A stretch of DNA of 64,000 nt. Source: Pseudomonas putida (GTDB lineage Bacteria > Pseudomonadota > Gammaproteobacteria > Pseudomonadales > Pseudomonadaceae). The notes beneath the pieces were generated by a model. The model was not told the origin of the DNA, did no database searches, and saw only the letters and a list, made by a program, of their open reading frames with translations. Shown here piece after piece: positions 1 to 8,264 of the stretch; the first letter of the stretch is position 1, and every line of letters begins with the position of its first letter. Made by a program: the position numbers and the translations under genes. Location: the NCBI RefSeq assembly GCF_022627325.1, contig NZ_JAETZZ010000015.1, forward strand, positions 87,875 to 151,874. Reading direction: 5' to 3'.

Positions 1-822
1 CCGGCGGCTCGCCTGGCCGAGGAAGAACACGCAGACCTGCAGCGATACCTGGATGCCATGCCCAAGGCGCCTGTCCCGGCCCGCTGGCGCCGCGCCCGCG
101 CCCTGGCTGTGGCGGCATGCCTGGTGCTGGCCGTGGGTGTTGCGGGGGGCTGGCACCCGGGGTACTGGCTGCAGGACCTGCAAGCCGATTTCAGCAGCAC
201 GGACGCCATCCGTCAGGTGACGCTGGCTGACCAGTCGCAGGTGACGCTGGACGCGGGCAGTGCCATTGCTGTCGATTTCCAGCACGGGCAGCGCCAGGTG
301 CGGCTGTTGCATGGCGCTGCATTCTTCAAGGTCACGCACACCGGTGAGCCCTTCGTGGTACAGGCGGCGGGGGGCCAGGTGCGGGTGCTGGGCACGGAGT
401 TCGAAGTGCGGGAGCAGGCCGAGGGTGCACAGGTCACGGTGCGCAACGGTCGAGTGGCGGTCACGCCGGCTCAGGGGCAAGCCGCCCGTGAGCTGACGGC
501 CAACCAGCAACTGGCCTATGCCCGAGGCCTGGCGGGTGAGACTGCGCGTGTGGACAGCGACAGCCGTCTGGCTTGGCGCCAAGGCTGGGTCAACTACTAC
601 CAGGCGCCCTTGGCGCAGGTGATCGAAGACCTGGGGCGCTATTACCCGGGGCGCATCGTGCTGGTCGACAACGAGTTGGGGCAGCGCAAGGTCAGCGGCA
701 GTTTCCCGGTGCGCGAGCCACTGGTGGCGCTGGACTCGCTGGGCAAGGTGATGAGGTTCTCGCGGCAGACGCTTCTCGGCCGGTTGACGGTCATCCGGCA
801 AGTGTCGGTCGCGGGAAAATAA
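1..822 (+). CDS. FecR-family anti-sigma factor, 5' end outside the window
   Basis: Inner-membrane regulator that relays a signal from a TonB-dependent receptor to an ECF sigma factor. The frame is open from base 1, so the ATG at 58 is probably internal and the N-terminal cytoplasmic part is cut off. Visible: one hydrophobic segment at about visible residues 33-49 (ALAVAACLVLAVGVAGG), then a beta-rich periplasmic FecR domain with the typical VRVLGTEFEV stretch, then a C-terminal STN-like region (VSGSFPVREPLVALDSL). The gene sits 96 bases before a receptor that carries an N-terminal STN domain, the standard fecIRA order. The sigma gene should lie just upstream of the window. Family assignment is firm; the siderophore is unknown. 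Confidence 0.9.
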   Translation, partial: PAARLAEEEHADLQRYLDAMPKAPVPARWRRARALAVAACLVLAVGVAGGWHPGYWLQDLQADFSSTDAIRQVTLADQSQVTLDAGSAIAVDFQHGQRQVRLLHGAAFFKVTHTGEPFVVQAAGGQVRVLGTEFEVREQAEGAQVTVRNGRVAVTPAQGQAARELTANQQLAYARGLAGETARVDSDSRLAWRQGWVNYYQAPLAQVIEDLGRYYPGRIVLVDNELGQRKVSGSFPVREPLVALDSLGKVMRFSRQTLLGRLTVIRQVSVAGK

Positions 823-918
823 TGTTCAAAAGCGGGTGAGGTAACAGGACGTGACATCCGTGTAATGAGTGGAAGTGCGATTCATTCGCAGTCATCACCC
901 TCTCACAGGTCAGCGTCC

Positions 919-3309
919 ATGAAGTTCACCCACCGTTGCGTCCCCCTCTGGCTTGGTCTTTCTGCGCTTTCTGCCCTGGCTGCTGCCCCTGGTATCTTCG
1001 CCGCCGAACAGCTCGAACTGTACAGGTTCGCCCAGCCGAGCCAGCCCTTGCCCCTGGCGCTCAGTGCCTTCAGCCGCGCCACCGGCCAGAGCGTGGTCTA
1101 CACCTTGGAACTGCCTGCCGTGCAGGCTCCGGCCCTGCAGGGTACGTTCAGCGCCGAACAGGCGCTGCAGCAGTTGCTGGGCAATGCTGGCCTGACGTGG
1201 CGCCGGGTCGACGCCCGCACGCTGACGCTCGAACCTGTGGACACCTCCGGTGCGCTCAACCTGCAGGCCACCACGGTGACCTCGCAGATGGACACCTACA
1301 GCTACCAACCGCCGGCCAGCGCCTCGATCATGCGTGGCCAGGGCCCGTCCCAGGATATCCCCCAAGCCATCAACGTGGTCCCGGCCCAGGTCATTCGCGA
1401 CCAGGCCCCGCGCAACCTGGATGATGCCCTGACCAACGTCAGCGGCATCACCCAGGGCAACAATTTCGGTGGCACCTCCGACACGGTGATGAAGCGCGGC
1501 TTCGGCGACAACCGCGACGGCTCGATCATGCGCGACGGCATGCCCGTGGTGCAGGGCCGTAGCCTCAATGCGAGCACCGAACGGGTCGAGGTACTCAAGG
1601 GGCCAGCTTCGCTGCTTTATGGCATCCAGGACCCGGGCGGGGTGATCAACGTGGTCAGCAAGCGCCCGCAATTGCAGCAGTACAACGCCCTGAACGTGCG
1701 CGGCTCGACCTACGGCAGCGGCAAGAATGGCAGCGGCGGCGGTTTCGACAGCACCGGGGCACTGGGCGACAGCCACTTCGCCTACCGCTTGATCGTCGAC
1801 CATGAAGACGAGGATTACTGGCGTAACTATGGCGTGCACCGCGAATCGCTGGTGGCGCCGTCGCTGGCCTGGCTTGGCGAGGACACCCAGGTGGTGCTGG
1901 CCTACGAGCACCGTGAATTTCTCTACCCGTTCGACCGGGGCACCGCCTTCGGCAGCAACGGCCACCCGCTGGACATTCCGGCCACGCGCCGCCTGGATGA
2001 ACCCTTCAACGACATGGAAGGCCGCTCCGACCTGTATCGCCTGGAGGTCGATCACCAGTTGGCCGACGATTGGAAGCTGCACGTTGGCTACAGCTTCAAC
2101 CGCGAGACTTACGACGCCAGCCAGGTGCGCGTGACCGGTGTCAACGAAACCAAGGGCACGCTCACACGCAGCATCGATGGCACCCACAACGCCATGAGTC
2201 GCGACCAGTTCGCCACCCTCAGCCTCACTGGCAATCTGGAGCTGGCCGGTATGCAGCATGACCTGCTGATGGGCATCGATCACGAAGACCGCAAGGTCTT
2301 TCGCGGCGACCTGATTCGGCAGAGCGCGCAATCCTCCTTCAGCTATGTGAACCCGGTCTACGGCCAGGAAGTGGAGGGGAGCACGGTGCGCGCCAGCGAC
2401 AGTGACCAGACCGACAAGCTGCGCACCGACGCGCTGTTCCTGCAGGACGCAGTGCACCTGGATGAGCACTGGATACTGGTGGCCGGCGCACGCTTTCAGC
2501 AGTACGACCAATACGCTGGCCGCGGCCGGCCGTTCAAGGCCAATACCGACACCCGTGGCCAGGCCTGGGTACCGCATGCCGGCATCGTCTACAAGGTCGA
2601 TGAACAGTTGTCGTTCTATGGCAGTTACAGCGAGTCGTTCAAGCCCAACTCCAGCATTGCCCCGCTGACCGGCGGCGTGGTGCTGGATTCGTCGATTGCG
2701 CCCGAAGAGGGCAAATCGTGGGAGCTGGGGGCCAAGCTCGACATGCCCGGCAGCCTGACCGGCACCCTGGCGCTGTTCGACATCACCAAACGCAACGTGC
2801 TGGTCGCCAACTTCGACAGCGGTACCGGCGATACGGTCTACAGCAATGCGGGCGAGGTCAGTTCCAGAGGCGTGGAGCTCGACCTCACCGGGCAGCTCAG
2901 TGAGCGTTGGAGCCTGATCGGCAGTTATGCCTACTCCGACGCCAAGGTGACCAAGGACCCGGACCTCGAGGGTAACCGCCTGCAGAACGTGGCCAGGCAC
3001 AGTGGCTCGTTGTCGGCGGTGTACGACTTCGGCAGCCTGTTCGGCGGCGACCGTTTGCGTTTCGGTGCCGGAGCCCGTTATGTCGGCGAGCGCCCGGGCA
3101 ACTCGACCAATACCTTCGACTTGCCCAGCTACACCGTGGCCGATGCCTTCGCCACCTATGAGACCAAGCTGGACGAGCACAACGTGCGCCTGCAGTTGAA
3201 CGTGAAGAACCTGTTCGACAAGGTGTACTACAGCTCGGCGGTCAACCAGTACTTCGTCGCCATAGGTGATGCACGCCAGGTGAGCCTGTCGAGTACGTTT
3301 GAGTTCTAG
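919..3309 (+). CDS. TonB-dependent siderophore receptor with STN signalling domain
   Basis: Outer-membrane ferric-siderophore receptor of about 796 residues that imports iron complexes using TonB energy and signals through the upstream FecR protein. I chose the ATG at 919 because it starts a signal peptide (MKFTHRCVPLWLGL..., cleavage near residue 29); an in-frame ATG at 865 would add a polar 18-residue tail. The STN domain (about 37-96) is followed by a TonB-box region, a plug domain (IPQAINVVPAQVIRDQAPRN, LKGPASLLYG, DPGGVINVVSKRP) and a beta barrel ending in the terminal phenylalanine FEF. This is the FpvA/FoxA/FecA layout. Its TAG overlaps the stop of the convergent AraC gene. The substrate cannot be read from sequence. 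Confidence 0.93.
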   Translation: MKFTHRCVPLWLGLSALSALAAAPGIFAAEQLELYRFAQPSQPLPLALSAFSRATGQSVVYTLELPAVQAPALQGTFSAEQALQQLLGNAGLTWRRVDARTLTLEPVDTSGALNLQATTVTSQMDTYSYQPPASASIMRGQGPSQDIPQAINVVPAQVIRDQAPRNLDDALTNVSGITQGNNFGGTSDTVMKRGFGDNRDGSIMRDGMPVVQGRSLNASTERVEVLKGPASLLYGIQDPGGVINVVSKRPQLQQYNALNVRGSTYGSGKNGSGGGFDSTGALGDSHFAYRLIVDHEDEDYWRNYGVHRESLVAPSLAWLGEDTQVVLAYEHREFLYPFDRGTAFGSNGHPLDIPATRRLDEPFNDMEGRSDLYRLEVDHQLADDWKLHVGYSFNRETYDASQVRVTGVNETKGTLTRSIDGTHNAMSRDQFATLSLTGNLELAGMQHDLLMGIDHEDRKVFRGDLIRQSAQSSFSYVNPVYGQEVEGSTVRASDSDQTDKLRTDALFLQDAVHLDEHWILVAGARFQQYDQYAGRGRPFKANTDTRGQAWVPHAGIVYKVDEQLSFYGSYSESFKPNSSIAPLTGGVVLDSSIAPEEGKSWELGAKLDMPGSLTGTLALFDITKRNVLVANFDSGTGDTVYSNAGEVSSRGVELDLTGQLSERWSLIGSYAYSDAKVTKDPDLEGNRLQNVARHSGSLSAVYDFGSLFGGDRLRFGAGARYVGERPGNSTNTFDLPSYTVADAFATYETKLDEHNVRLQLNVKNLFDKVYYSSAVNQYFVAIGDARQVSLSSTFEF

Positions 3310-4181
3310 TGGCTGAAGGCGGCGCGATAATCGCCAGGTGTCGCGCCGACTGCCTGGCGAAAGCGATTGCTGAAATGGCTGGCACTGGCAAACCCGCACA
3401 GCAACGCAACGTCTCCCAACGGCAGCTGCCCCAGGCGCAGCAGCTGGCAGGCCCGATACAAGCGGCGGGCCAGCAGATACTGGTGCGGTGGCACGCCGAA
3501 GCTGGTGCGGAACATGCGTGCGAAGTGATACTCGGAGAGGTTGCAACGCACGGCCAACTCACCGAGGGTGATGGGCTGATCCAGGTGTGCCTCGATGTAG
3601 TCCACCAGTTGCCGGCGCAGGTTCGGTGCCAACCCGCCTTTGAGGCGTAACCCCTGGCGCGGCCCCACCTGGCTGAGCACGGCGTGATCGACGATCTCGT
3701 GTGCCAGGCTGCTGGCCAGCAAGCGCTCGCCTGGCTCCTCCCAGGCCAGGCTGATCAACTGGCGAAAACGCATCGACTGCCGTGGGTCGTCGAGAAACGT
3801 CGCTTCCTGCAGTTGCATCTCCCGCGGTTCCCGGTCGAGCAGGCGCACGCAGCCCAGGGCGAACTGCACCTCGCTGATGTACAGGTGCGCCAGGCGCAGC
3901 TGCCCATTGACCACCCAGTTGGACTCGTGGCCGGCCGGCATGATGCACAGTTTGCCCGGCGCCCCTTTGTCGGCGGGGCGTTGGCGGCGAAAGGTGCCCG
4001 TGCCGTGGGCGATGTAGCACGACAGCGTGTGGTGACTGGGCGCCTGGTAGTCGCGGGCGTCGTCACGGTTGCTCCACAGTGCCGCAGCCAGCCCATCGCC
4101 CAGGTGCGCGCTCAGTTCCAGCCTGGCGTGGGGCGAGGCATGCATGGCGTTGAATACGTGCAGCTGGTTCAGTGGGGTCAT
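3306..4181 (-). CDS. AraC-family transcriptional regulator
   Basis: DNA-binding activator of 291 residues with an N-terminal sensor domain and a C-terminal double helix-turn-helix of about 100 residues (LGELAVRCNLSEYHFARMFR, then VALLCGFASASHFSNRFRQ ending in GATPGDYR). The start at 4181 has a good ribosome site (AGAGGA) 6-7 bases upstream; another ATG lies at 4202 and the open frame runs to 4532. It converges on the receptor gene with overlapping stop codons, so it may control iron uptake, although it is also divergent from the EamA exporter. Which of the two it regulates is not shown by the sequence. Confidence 0.85.
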   Translation of the reverse strand: MTPLNQLHVFNAMHASPHARLELSAHLGDGLAAALWSNRDDARDYQAPSHHTLSCYIAHGTGTFRRQRPADKGAPGKLCIMPAGHESNWVVNGQLRLAHLYISEVQFALGCVRLLDREPREMQLQEATFLDDPRQSMRFRQLISLAWEEPGERLLASSLAHEIVDHAVLSQVGPRQGLRLKGGLAPNLRRQLVDYIEAHLDQPITLGELAVRCNLSEYHFARMFRTSFGVPPHQYLLARRLYRACQLLRLGQLPLGDVALLCGFASASHFSNRFRQAVGATPGDYRAAFSH

Positions 4182-4303
4182 GGGCGATTCCTCTGTTGCC
4201 ATCGTACTGCCGATGCGCCGGGGTGGCAGCTCCCTGGGCGTTGAAAAGCGCAAGTTTGTGCAAGCGCACAGCACTGGCCGAAGCGAACACTGATGGCTCT
4301 GGC

Positions 4304-4343
4304 GAGGGCTGCGCCCTCGATCGCCGGCAAGCCAGCGCCCACC
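4304..4343. repeat. Hairpin plus REP half-element between the AraC and EamA genes
   Basis: A perfect hairpin GAGGGC-TGC-GCCCTC (4304-4318) runs into a degenerate REP core ATCGCCGGCAAGCCAGCGCCC. The rest of the 265-base divergent interval (4182-4446) must hold both promoters, but I see no convincing -35/-10 pair. Confidence 0.55.
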
Positions 4344-4446
4344 AGTGCCGCTTCCAAGCACGGCGGCGAACCTGTGAAGGACAACTTGTCGGCGATGGGC
4401 CGCATGGTGCCCCGCAATGCAAGGTCGTATGCCTAAGGAACCCCCC

Positions 4447-5370
4447 ATGAACCTTTCCCTGTACCTGCTCACCGTCCTGATCTGGGGTACCACCTGGATC
4501 GCTCTGAAACTGCAATTGGGCGAAGTCGCCATCCCGGTGTCGATCGTCTACCGCTTTGCCTTGGCTGGCCTGATCCTGTTCGCCATCCTGCTGCTTACCC
4601 GCCGCCTGCAGCCAATGAATCGGCGCGGTCACCTGTTGTGTCTGGCGCAGGGGCTGTGCCTGTTCTGCGTCAATTTCATGTGTTTCCTCACCGCCAGCCA
4701 GTGGATCGCCAGTGGCCTGATCGCCGTGGTGTTCTCCACTGCCACATTGTGGAATGCGCTGAACGCACGGATCTTCTTCGGGCAGAGGGTCGCCAGCAAC
4801 GTACTCGCTGGCGGCGCGCTTGGCCTTTTGGGGTTGGGCCTGCTGTTCTGGCCGGAGTTGTCGCACCATGCGGCAAGCCGCGAAACGCTTTATGGCCTCG
4901 GCCTGGCCTTGCTCGGTACGCTGTGCTTCTCGGCAGGCAACATGCTGTCGAGCATGCAGCAGAAAGCCGGCCTCAAGCCCATGACCACCAATGCGTGGGG
5001 GATGGTCTATGGGGCCGCTTTGTTGTCCGTGTATTGCCTGATCAGCGGTATTCCCTTTGCGATGGAGTGGAACACGCGCTATGTCGGCTCGCTGCTGTAC
5101 CTGGTGATACCGGGCTCGGTGATCGGCTTCACCGCCTACCTGACGTTGGTCGGGCGCATGGGCGCGGAGCGCGCTGCATACTGCACGGTGCTGTTCCCGC
5201 TGGTGGCGCTGAATGTGTCGGCGTTTGCCGAAGGCTATCAATGGACAGCCCCTGCGTTGCTCGGGATGGTCGCGGTGATGGCGGGTAATGTGCTGGTGTT
5301 TCGCAAGCCGAAGCCCGTGGCTGCTGGTGTGTTGCATGTTGGAGGGGGCATTGGCAACTGTCAGAAATGA
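4447..5370 (+). CDS. EamA/DMT-family inner-membrane exporter
   Basis: Predicted ten-helix drug/metabolite transporter of 307 residues made of two EamA repeats. The N-terminal helix LYLLTVLIWGTTWIALKLQL is the typical first segment, and the second repeat begins near residue 150 (LCFSAGNMLSSMQQKAG). The start at 4447 follows an AAGGA ribosome site; an upstream in-frame ATG at 4417 lacks one. The gene is divergent from the AraC regulator. The substrate is unknown; relatives export amino acids or other small metabolites. A perfect 6-bp hairpin with a GAAA loop spans its stop codon. Confidence 0.88.
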   Translation: MNLSLYLLTVLIWGTTWIALKLQLGEVAIPVSIVYRFALAGLILFAILLLTRRLQPMNRRGHLLCLAQGLCLFCVNFMCFLTASQWIASGLIAVVFSTATLWNALNARIFFGQRVASNVLAGGALGLLGLGLLFWPELSHHAASRETLYGLGLALLGTLCFSAGNMLSSMQQKAGLKPMTTNAWGMVYGAALLSVYCLISGIPFAMEWNTRYVGSLLYLVIPGSVIGFTAYLTLVGRMGAERAAYCTVLFPLVALNVSAFAEGYQWTAPALLGMVAVMAGNVLVFRKPKPVAAGVLHVGGGIGNCQK

Positions 5371-5373
5371 CAG
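5358..5373 (+). other. Small GNRA hairpin over the EamA stop codon
   Basis: CTGTCA-GAAA-TGACAG forms a perfect 6-bp stem with a stable tetraloop, and the TGA stop lies at the loop-stem boundary. There is no T tract, so it is more likely an mRNA 3'-end stabiliser or processing feature than a terminator. Confidence 0.4.
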
Positions 5374-5427
5374 GTGCGCGTATTTGCAGCATGGCTAAGA
5401 CTAGGCCGCAAATCGCTGGGGAAACCA

Positions 5428-6927
5428 ATGCCGTCCTCCTTCAGAACACTGTCCTCTACACAGCTTTGGCTAACGTGTTCAGCAGCGTTGCTGTTGCATA
5501 TCGTCCCGCTGCTGATGGCCGACATGTCAGTCCTGGACGACTACGCGCGCCAATACCTGGCACGCAATGACTGGGTGCAAGACGGTCGGCCGCTGGCCGC
5601 CTTGCTCAATGCCGTACTGAGTTTCGGCCCCGCTGCTGTGAACCTTTACCCATTGCCGTTGCTGCTTGCCGTGCTGATTACCGCACACGCGCTGGCCAAC
5701 CTGGTGCAGCACTGGTTCACGCTACCGACGGTGAGTGCCGTGCTGGTGGTGTTGCCGTTGTGGATGCAGCCCTTCTTCCTGCAGAACCTTTCCTATCAAT
5801 ATGATGGGGCATCGATGGCCTTGTCGCTGGCGTGTAGCCTGTGGGCGATCACCCTTGGCTGCCAATGGTCGAAATCATGGCTCGGCGGCACGTTACTGGT
5901 GGCCGCCAGCGCTGCGCTGTACCAACCCGGCCTGAACGTATTCGCGGGTTTGTGTTGCCTGGAAATCATGCGCTTGGTCATGAACGGCAGCCGGTTTGCA
6001 ATGGTTTGCAAGGTTGCAGCGGTGCGCTTGGGGCAGTTGCTGGTTGGCGTGGGGCTTTTCTATGTGTCCTGCGCCTGGATGGTGCGCAGTGAGCGTACGG
6101 CGCTGCTTGCTTTCGACGGGCTGTGGCTGACTGAAATGTCCCAGCGCCTTGCGGCCACGGTGGACGTTGTCAGCGTGTTGGTCACACCCTGGGTTTTCTG
6201 GGGGGCCCTTGGTTTGTGCCTGTTGGCGGCATTCTCATTGGGCCGCAAGCTGCAAGCACTGTGGCGTCGTCCCTACGCCTTGAGCGAGCGGCTGGGGTTG
6301 GTCGCGGCGTTGCTGTTACCGGTTGCGCTGATACTGCTATGCATTCCAGGCCTCATTCTGTTCCTGGAGCACTTCGACCCCACCGCGCGGGTACTGATGG
6401 GCCTGGGTGCCGCGCTGACCATGTTGCTTTACGTGGTGCACGACGCCTTGGCAGCGGTGCCCCGTGTGCGCCTGGTCGTTCTGGCCACCTCGATCGTGTT
6501 CATGCTCTCCATGGCCTTTGCGTACGGCCGGGTGCTGATGCTGCAGAAGGCCTTGCACCAAGCAGTCGCCCAGTCCGTTGCCCATGACCTCTCGTCCCAG
6601 CCGGAGCTGGCCGCAGCCAGGCATTACTACCTGCTCGGCTATTGGCAGTCCAGGCTTTGGGTGCCTGCTGCCAAAGGTACCTTGGCGCATATGCCAGCGA
6701 TCGAAGTCATCGATGCGAACCGGTATGTGATGCTGCCAGAAATGCTCCCGCGGGTGGGTATCGACGACCCTCGCACGTTCTACCAGTCGCCGCCGCTGAC
6801 CCGTCGGGAGGTACTGGCCCGCAGTCCCTCGCCACGGGTCGTGAGCAGGTTCTATGACATCCATTTGGTGGGTGATGCCGCTTATGTGCTGATCAAGCTG
6901 CCGCAGGCAACCGGACAGGAGCACTGA
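5428..6927 (+). CDS. GtrII-like membrane glucosyltransferase (O-antigen modification)
   Basis: Polytopic membrane protein of about 499 residues that resembles the GtrII-type serotype-specific glucosyltransferases. These move glucose from a bactoprenyl carrier onto O-antigen at the periplasmic face. Visible features are about ten hydrophobic segments, an early loop with acidic residues (MSVLDDYARQYLARNDW) followed by a GRPL motif, and NLSYQYDG in the third loop, all typical of the family. I prefer ATG 5428 behind GGGGAA; an in-frame GTG at 5374 is possible. It is followed after two bases by gtrA and then gtrB, completing a classical three-gene gtr cassette. Target sugar and linkage are unknown. 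Confidence 0.8.
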   Translation: MPSSFRTLSSTQLWLTCSAALLLHIVPLLMADMSVLDDYARQYLARNDWVQDGRPLAALLNAVLSFGPAAVNLYPLPLLLAVLITAHALANLVQHWFTLPTVSAVLVVLPLWMQPFFLQNLSYQYDGASMALSLACSLWAITLGCQWSKSWLGGTLLVAASAALYQPGLNVFAGLCCLEIMRLVMNGSRFAMVCKVAAVRLGQLLVGVGLFYVSCAWMVRSERTALLAFDGLWLTEMSQRLAATVDVVSVLVTPWVFWGALGLCLLAAFSLGRKLQALWRRPYALSERLGLVAALLLPVALILLCIPGLILFLEHFDPTARVLMGLGAALTMLLYVVHDALAAVPRVRLVVLATSIVFMLSMAFAYGRVLMLQKALHQAVAQSVAHDLSSQPELAAARHYYLLGYWQSRLWVPAAKGTLAHMPAIEVIDANRYVMLPEMLPRVGIDDPRTFYQSPPLTRREVLARSPSPRVVSRFYDIHLVGDAAYVLIKLPQATGQEH

Positions 6928-6929
6928 TC

Positions 6930-7289
6930 ATGGTTCGTTTCGCTCGCTATGGCCTGGTTGGCATCGGTAACACCGCCTTGCACGGTTTGGTGTTCTGGGG
7001 GGCGCTGGCGCTGGGGTTGAATCAGGGGCAGAGCAACCTGCTGGCCTTCGCCGTGGCGGCAACCGTGTCCTATCACATCAATGCCCGCTTTACCTTTGCC
7101 GTCAGGCCAACGGGGTCGCACTACCTGGTGTTCATGGCCGGCATGGGTGGCATCAGCCTAGTGCTCGGGGCCATCGCCGATTGGGCGCAGTTGTCGCCCT
7201 GGTTGACCGTGCTTACGTTTTCAGCCACCAGCCTGATCGTCGGCTACAGCTACTCGCACGCGGTGGTTTTCAAGCGGAGGGAGGCATGA
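6930..7289 (+). CDS. gtrA: GtrA-family bactoprenyl-glucose flippase
   Basis: Small inner-membrane protein of 119 residues with four hydrophobic helices. It matches the GtrA family, thought to flip bactoprenyl-linked glucose across the inner membrane. Typical elements are RYGLVGIGNTALHGLVF at the N-terminus and the YHINARFTF motif after helix 2. It lies between the GtrII-like transferase (2-base gap) and gtrB (ATGA overlap), so the three are surely co-translated. Confidence 0.88.
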   Translation: MVRFARYGLVGIGNTALHGLVFWGALALGLNQGQSNLLAFAVAATVSYHINARFTFAVRPTGSHYLVFMAGMGGISLVLGAIADWAQLSPWLTVLTFSATSLIVGYSYSHAVVFKRREA

Positions 7290-8224
7290 ACATTACCCTG
7301 GTCGCGCCCCTGTACAACGAGCAGGACACCCTTGAACGCTTTTATCATGCGGTACGCAGCGAGCCGACGCTGCAGGGGGTGACGGTCGAGATCCTGCTGG
7401 TCAACGATGGCAGCAGCGATGCCAGCGAGCAGATTTGCACCGAGTTGGCGGCGCGCGATGAATGGGTCACGGTGGTCAACTTCTCGCGCAATTTCGGCAA
7501 GGAGTCCGCCCTGTTCGCGGGCCTCGAATACGCCAATGGCGATGCCGTGGTGCCGATCGACGTCGACCTGCAGGACCCTGTAGAGCTGATCGCACAGATG
7601 ATCGAGCTGTGGCAGCAGGGGGCCGACGTTGTGCTGGCCAAGCGCCGTAGCCGTGCGACCGACACCCGGCTCAAGCGTTGGACTGCACGCCTGTATTACC
7701 GCTTGCACAACCGCATCGCCTCGACCCGGATCGAGGAAAACGTCGGTGATTTTCGCCTGTTGGACCGCAAGGTGGTGGCCGCCATCCGCCAGTTGCCGGA
7801 GCAGCAGTTGTTCATGAAAGGTGTGTTGTCCTGGGTGGGTTTTCGTACCGAAATCGTCGAGTACGACCGGCCCAAACGTACGGCGGGCAACAGCAAATTC
7901 AGCTTCTGGCGGCTATGGAACCTGGCCCTGGATGGCATCACCTCGTTCAGCACGGTGCCTTTGCGGCTATGGAGTTACGTGGGTGGAGGGGTATCGCTGT
8001 CGGCGTTCGTGTTTGCGATGTACATGGTGATCGACAAAATGCTGTTCGGAAACGATGTGCCGGGCTACCCGTCGTTGATGACCGCAGTGCTGTTCCTGGG
8101 CGGGGTGCAGTTGATCGGCATCGGAATATTGGGCGAATACATAGGGCGGATCTACCAGGAGACCAAGCATCGGCCCCGGTACGTGGTGCGCAAGGTACTG
8201 AGGCGGCACAGGCAACCCATGTGA
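7286..8224 (+). CDS. gtrB: GtrB-type bactoprenyl glucosyltransferase
   Basis: Family 2 glycosyltransferase of 312 residues that charges undecaprenyl phosphate with glucose on the cytoplasmic face. The catalytic domain shows APLYNEQDTLERF at the start, VNDGSSD near residue 38 and the DVDLQDP metal-binding stretch. Two C-terminal helices (about 235-300) anchor it, and the end IGEYIGRIYQETKHRPRYVV is family-typical. Start 7286 overlaps the gtrA stop by four bases and has a GGAGGG ribosome site inside gtrA. Stop codon is inside a 12-bp hairpin. Confidence 0.9.
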   Translation: MNITLVAPLYNEQDTLERFYHAVRSEPTLQGVTVEILLVNDGSSDASEQICTELAARDEWVTVVNFSRNFGKESALFAGLEYANGDAVVPIDVDLQDPVELIAQMIELWQQGADVVLAKRRSRATDTRLKRWTARLYYRLHNRIASTRIEENVGDFRLLDRKVVAAIRQLPEQQLFMKGVLSWVGFRTEIVEYDRPKRTAGNSKFSFWRLWNLALDGITSFSTVPLRLWSYVGGGVSLSAFVFAMYMVIDKMLFGNDVPGYPSLMTAVLFLGGVQLIGIGILGEYIGRIYQETKHRPRYVVRKVLRRHRQPM

Positions 8225-8237
8225 AGGTTGCCTGTGC
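8206..8237 (+). terminator. 12-bp perfect hairpin enclosing the gtrB stop codon
   Basis: GCACAGGCAACC (8206-8217) pairs perfectly with GGTTGCCTGTGC (8226-8237) around the loop CATGTGAA, which contains the TGA stop. It has no T tract, so it may protect the 3' end or act as a weak terminator between convergent gtrB and the reductase gene. Confidence 0.45.
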
Positions 8238-8264
8238 TGGCCTCTTCGCGGCGAATACGCGTTA

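Noticed and set aside
910..3546. 878-codon open frame on the minus strand opposite the TonB receptor gene
   Set aside because: The plus strand encodes an unmistakable receptor with signal peptide, plug and barrel. The antisense frame is a GC-driven shadow with low-complexity His/Val/Gln-rich text.
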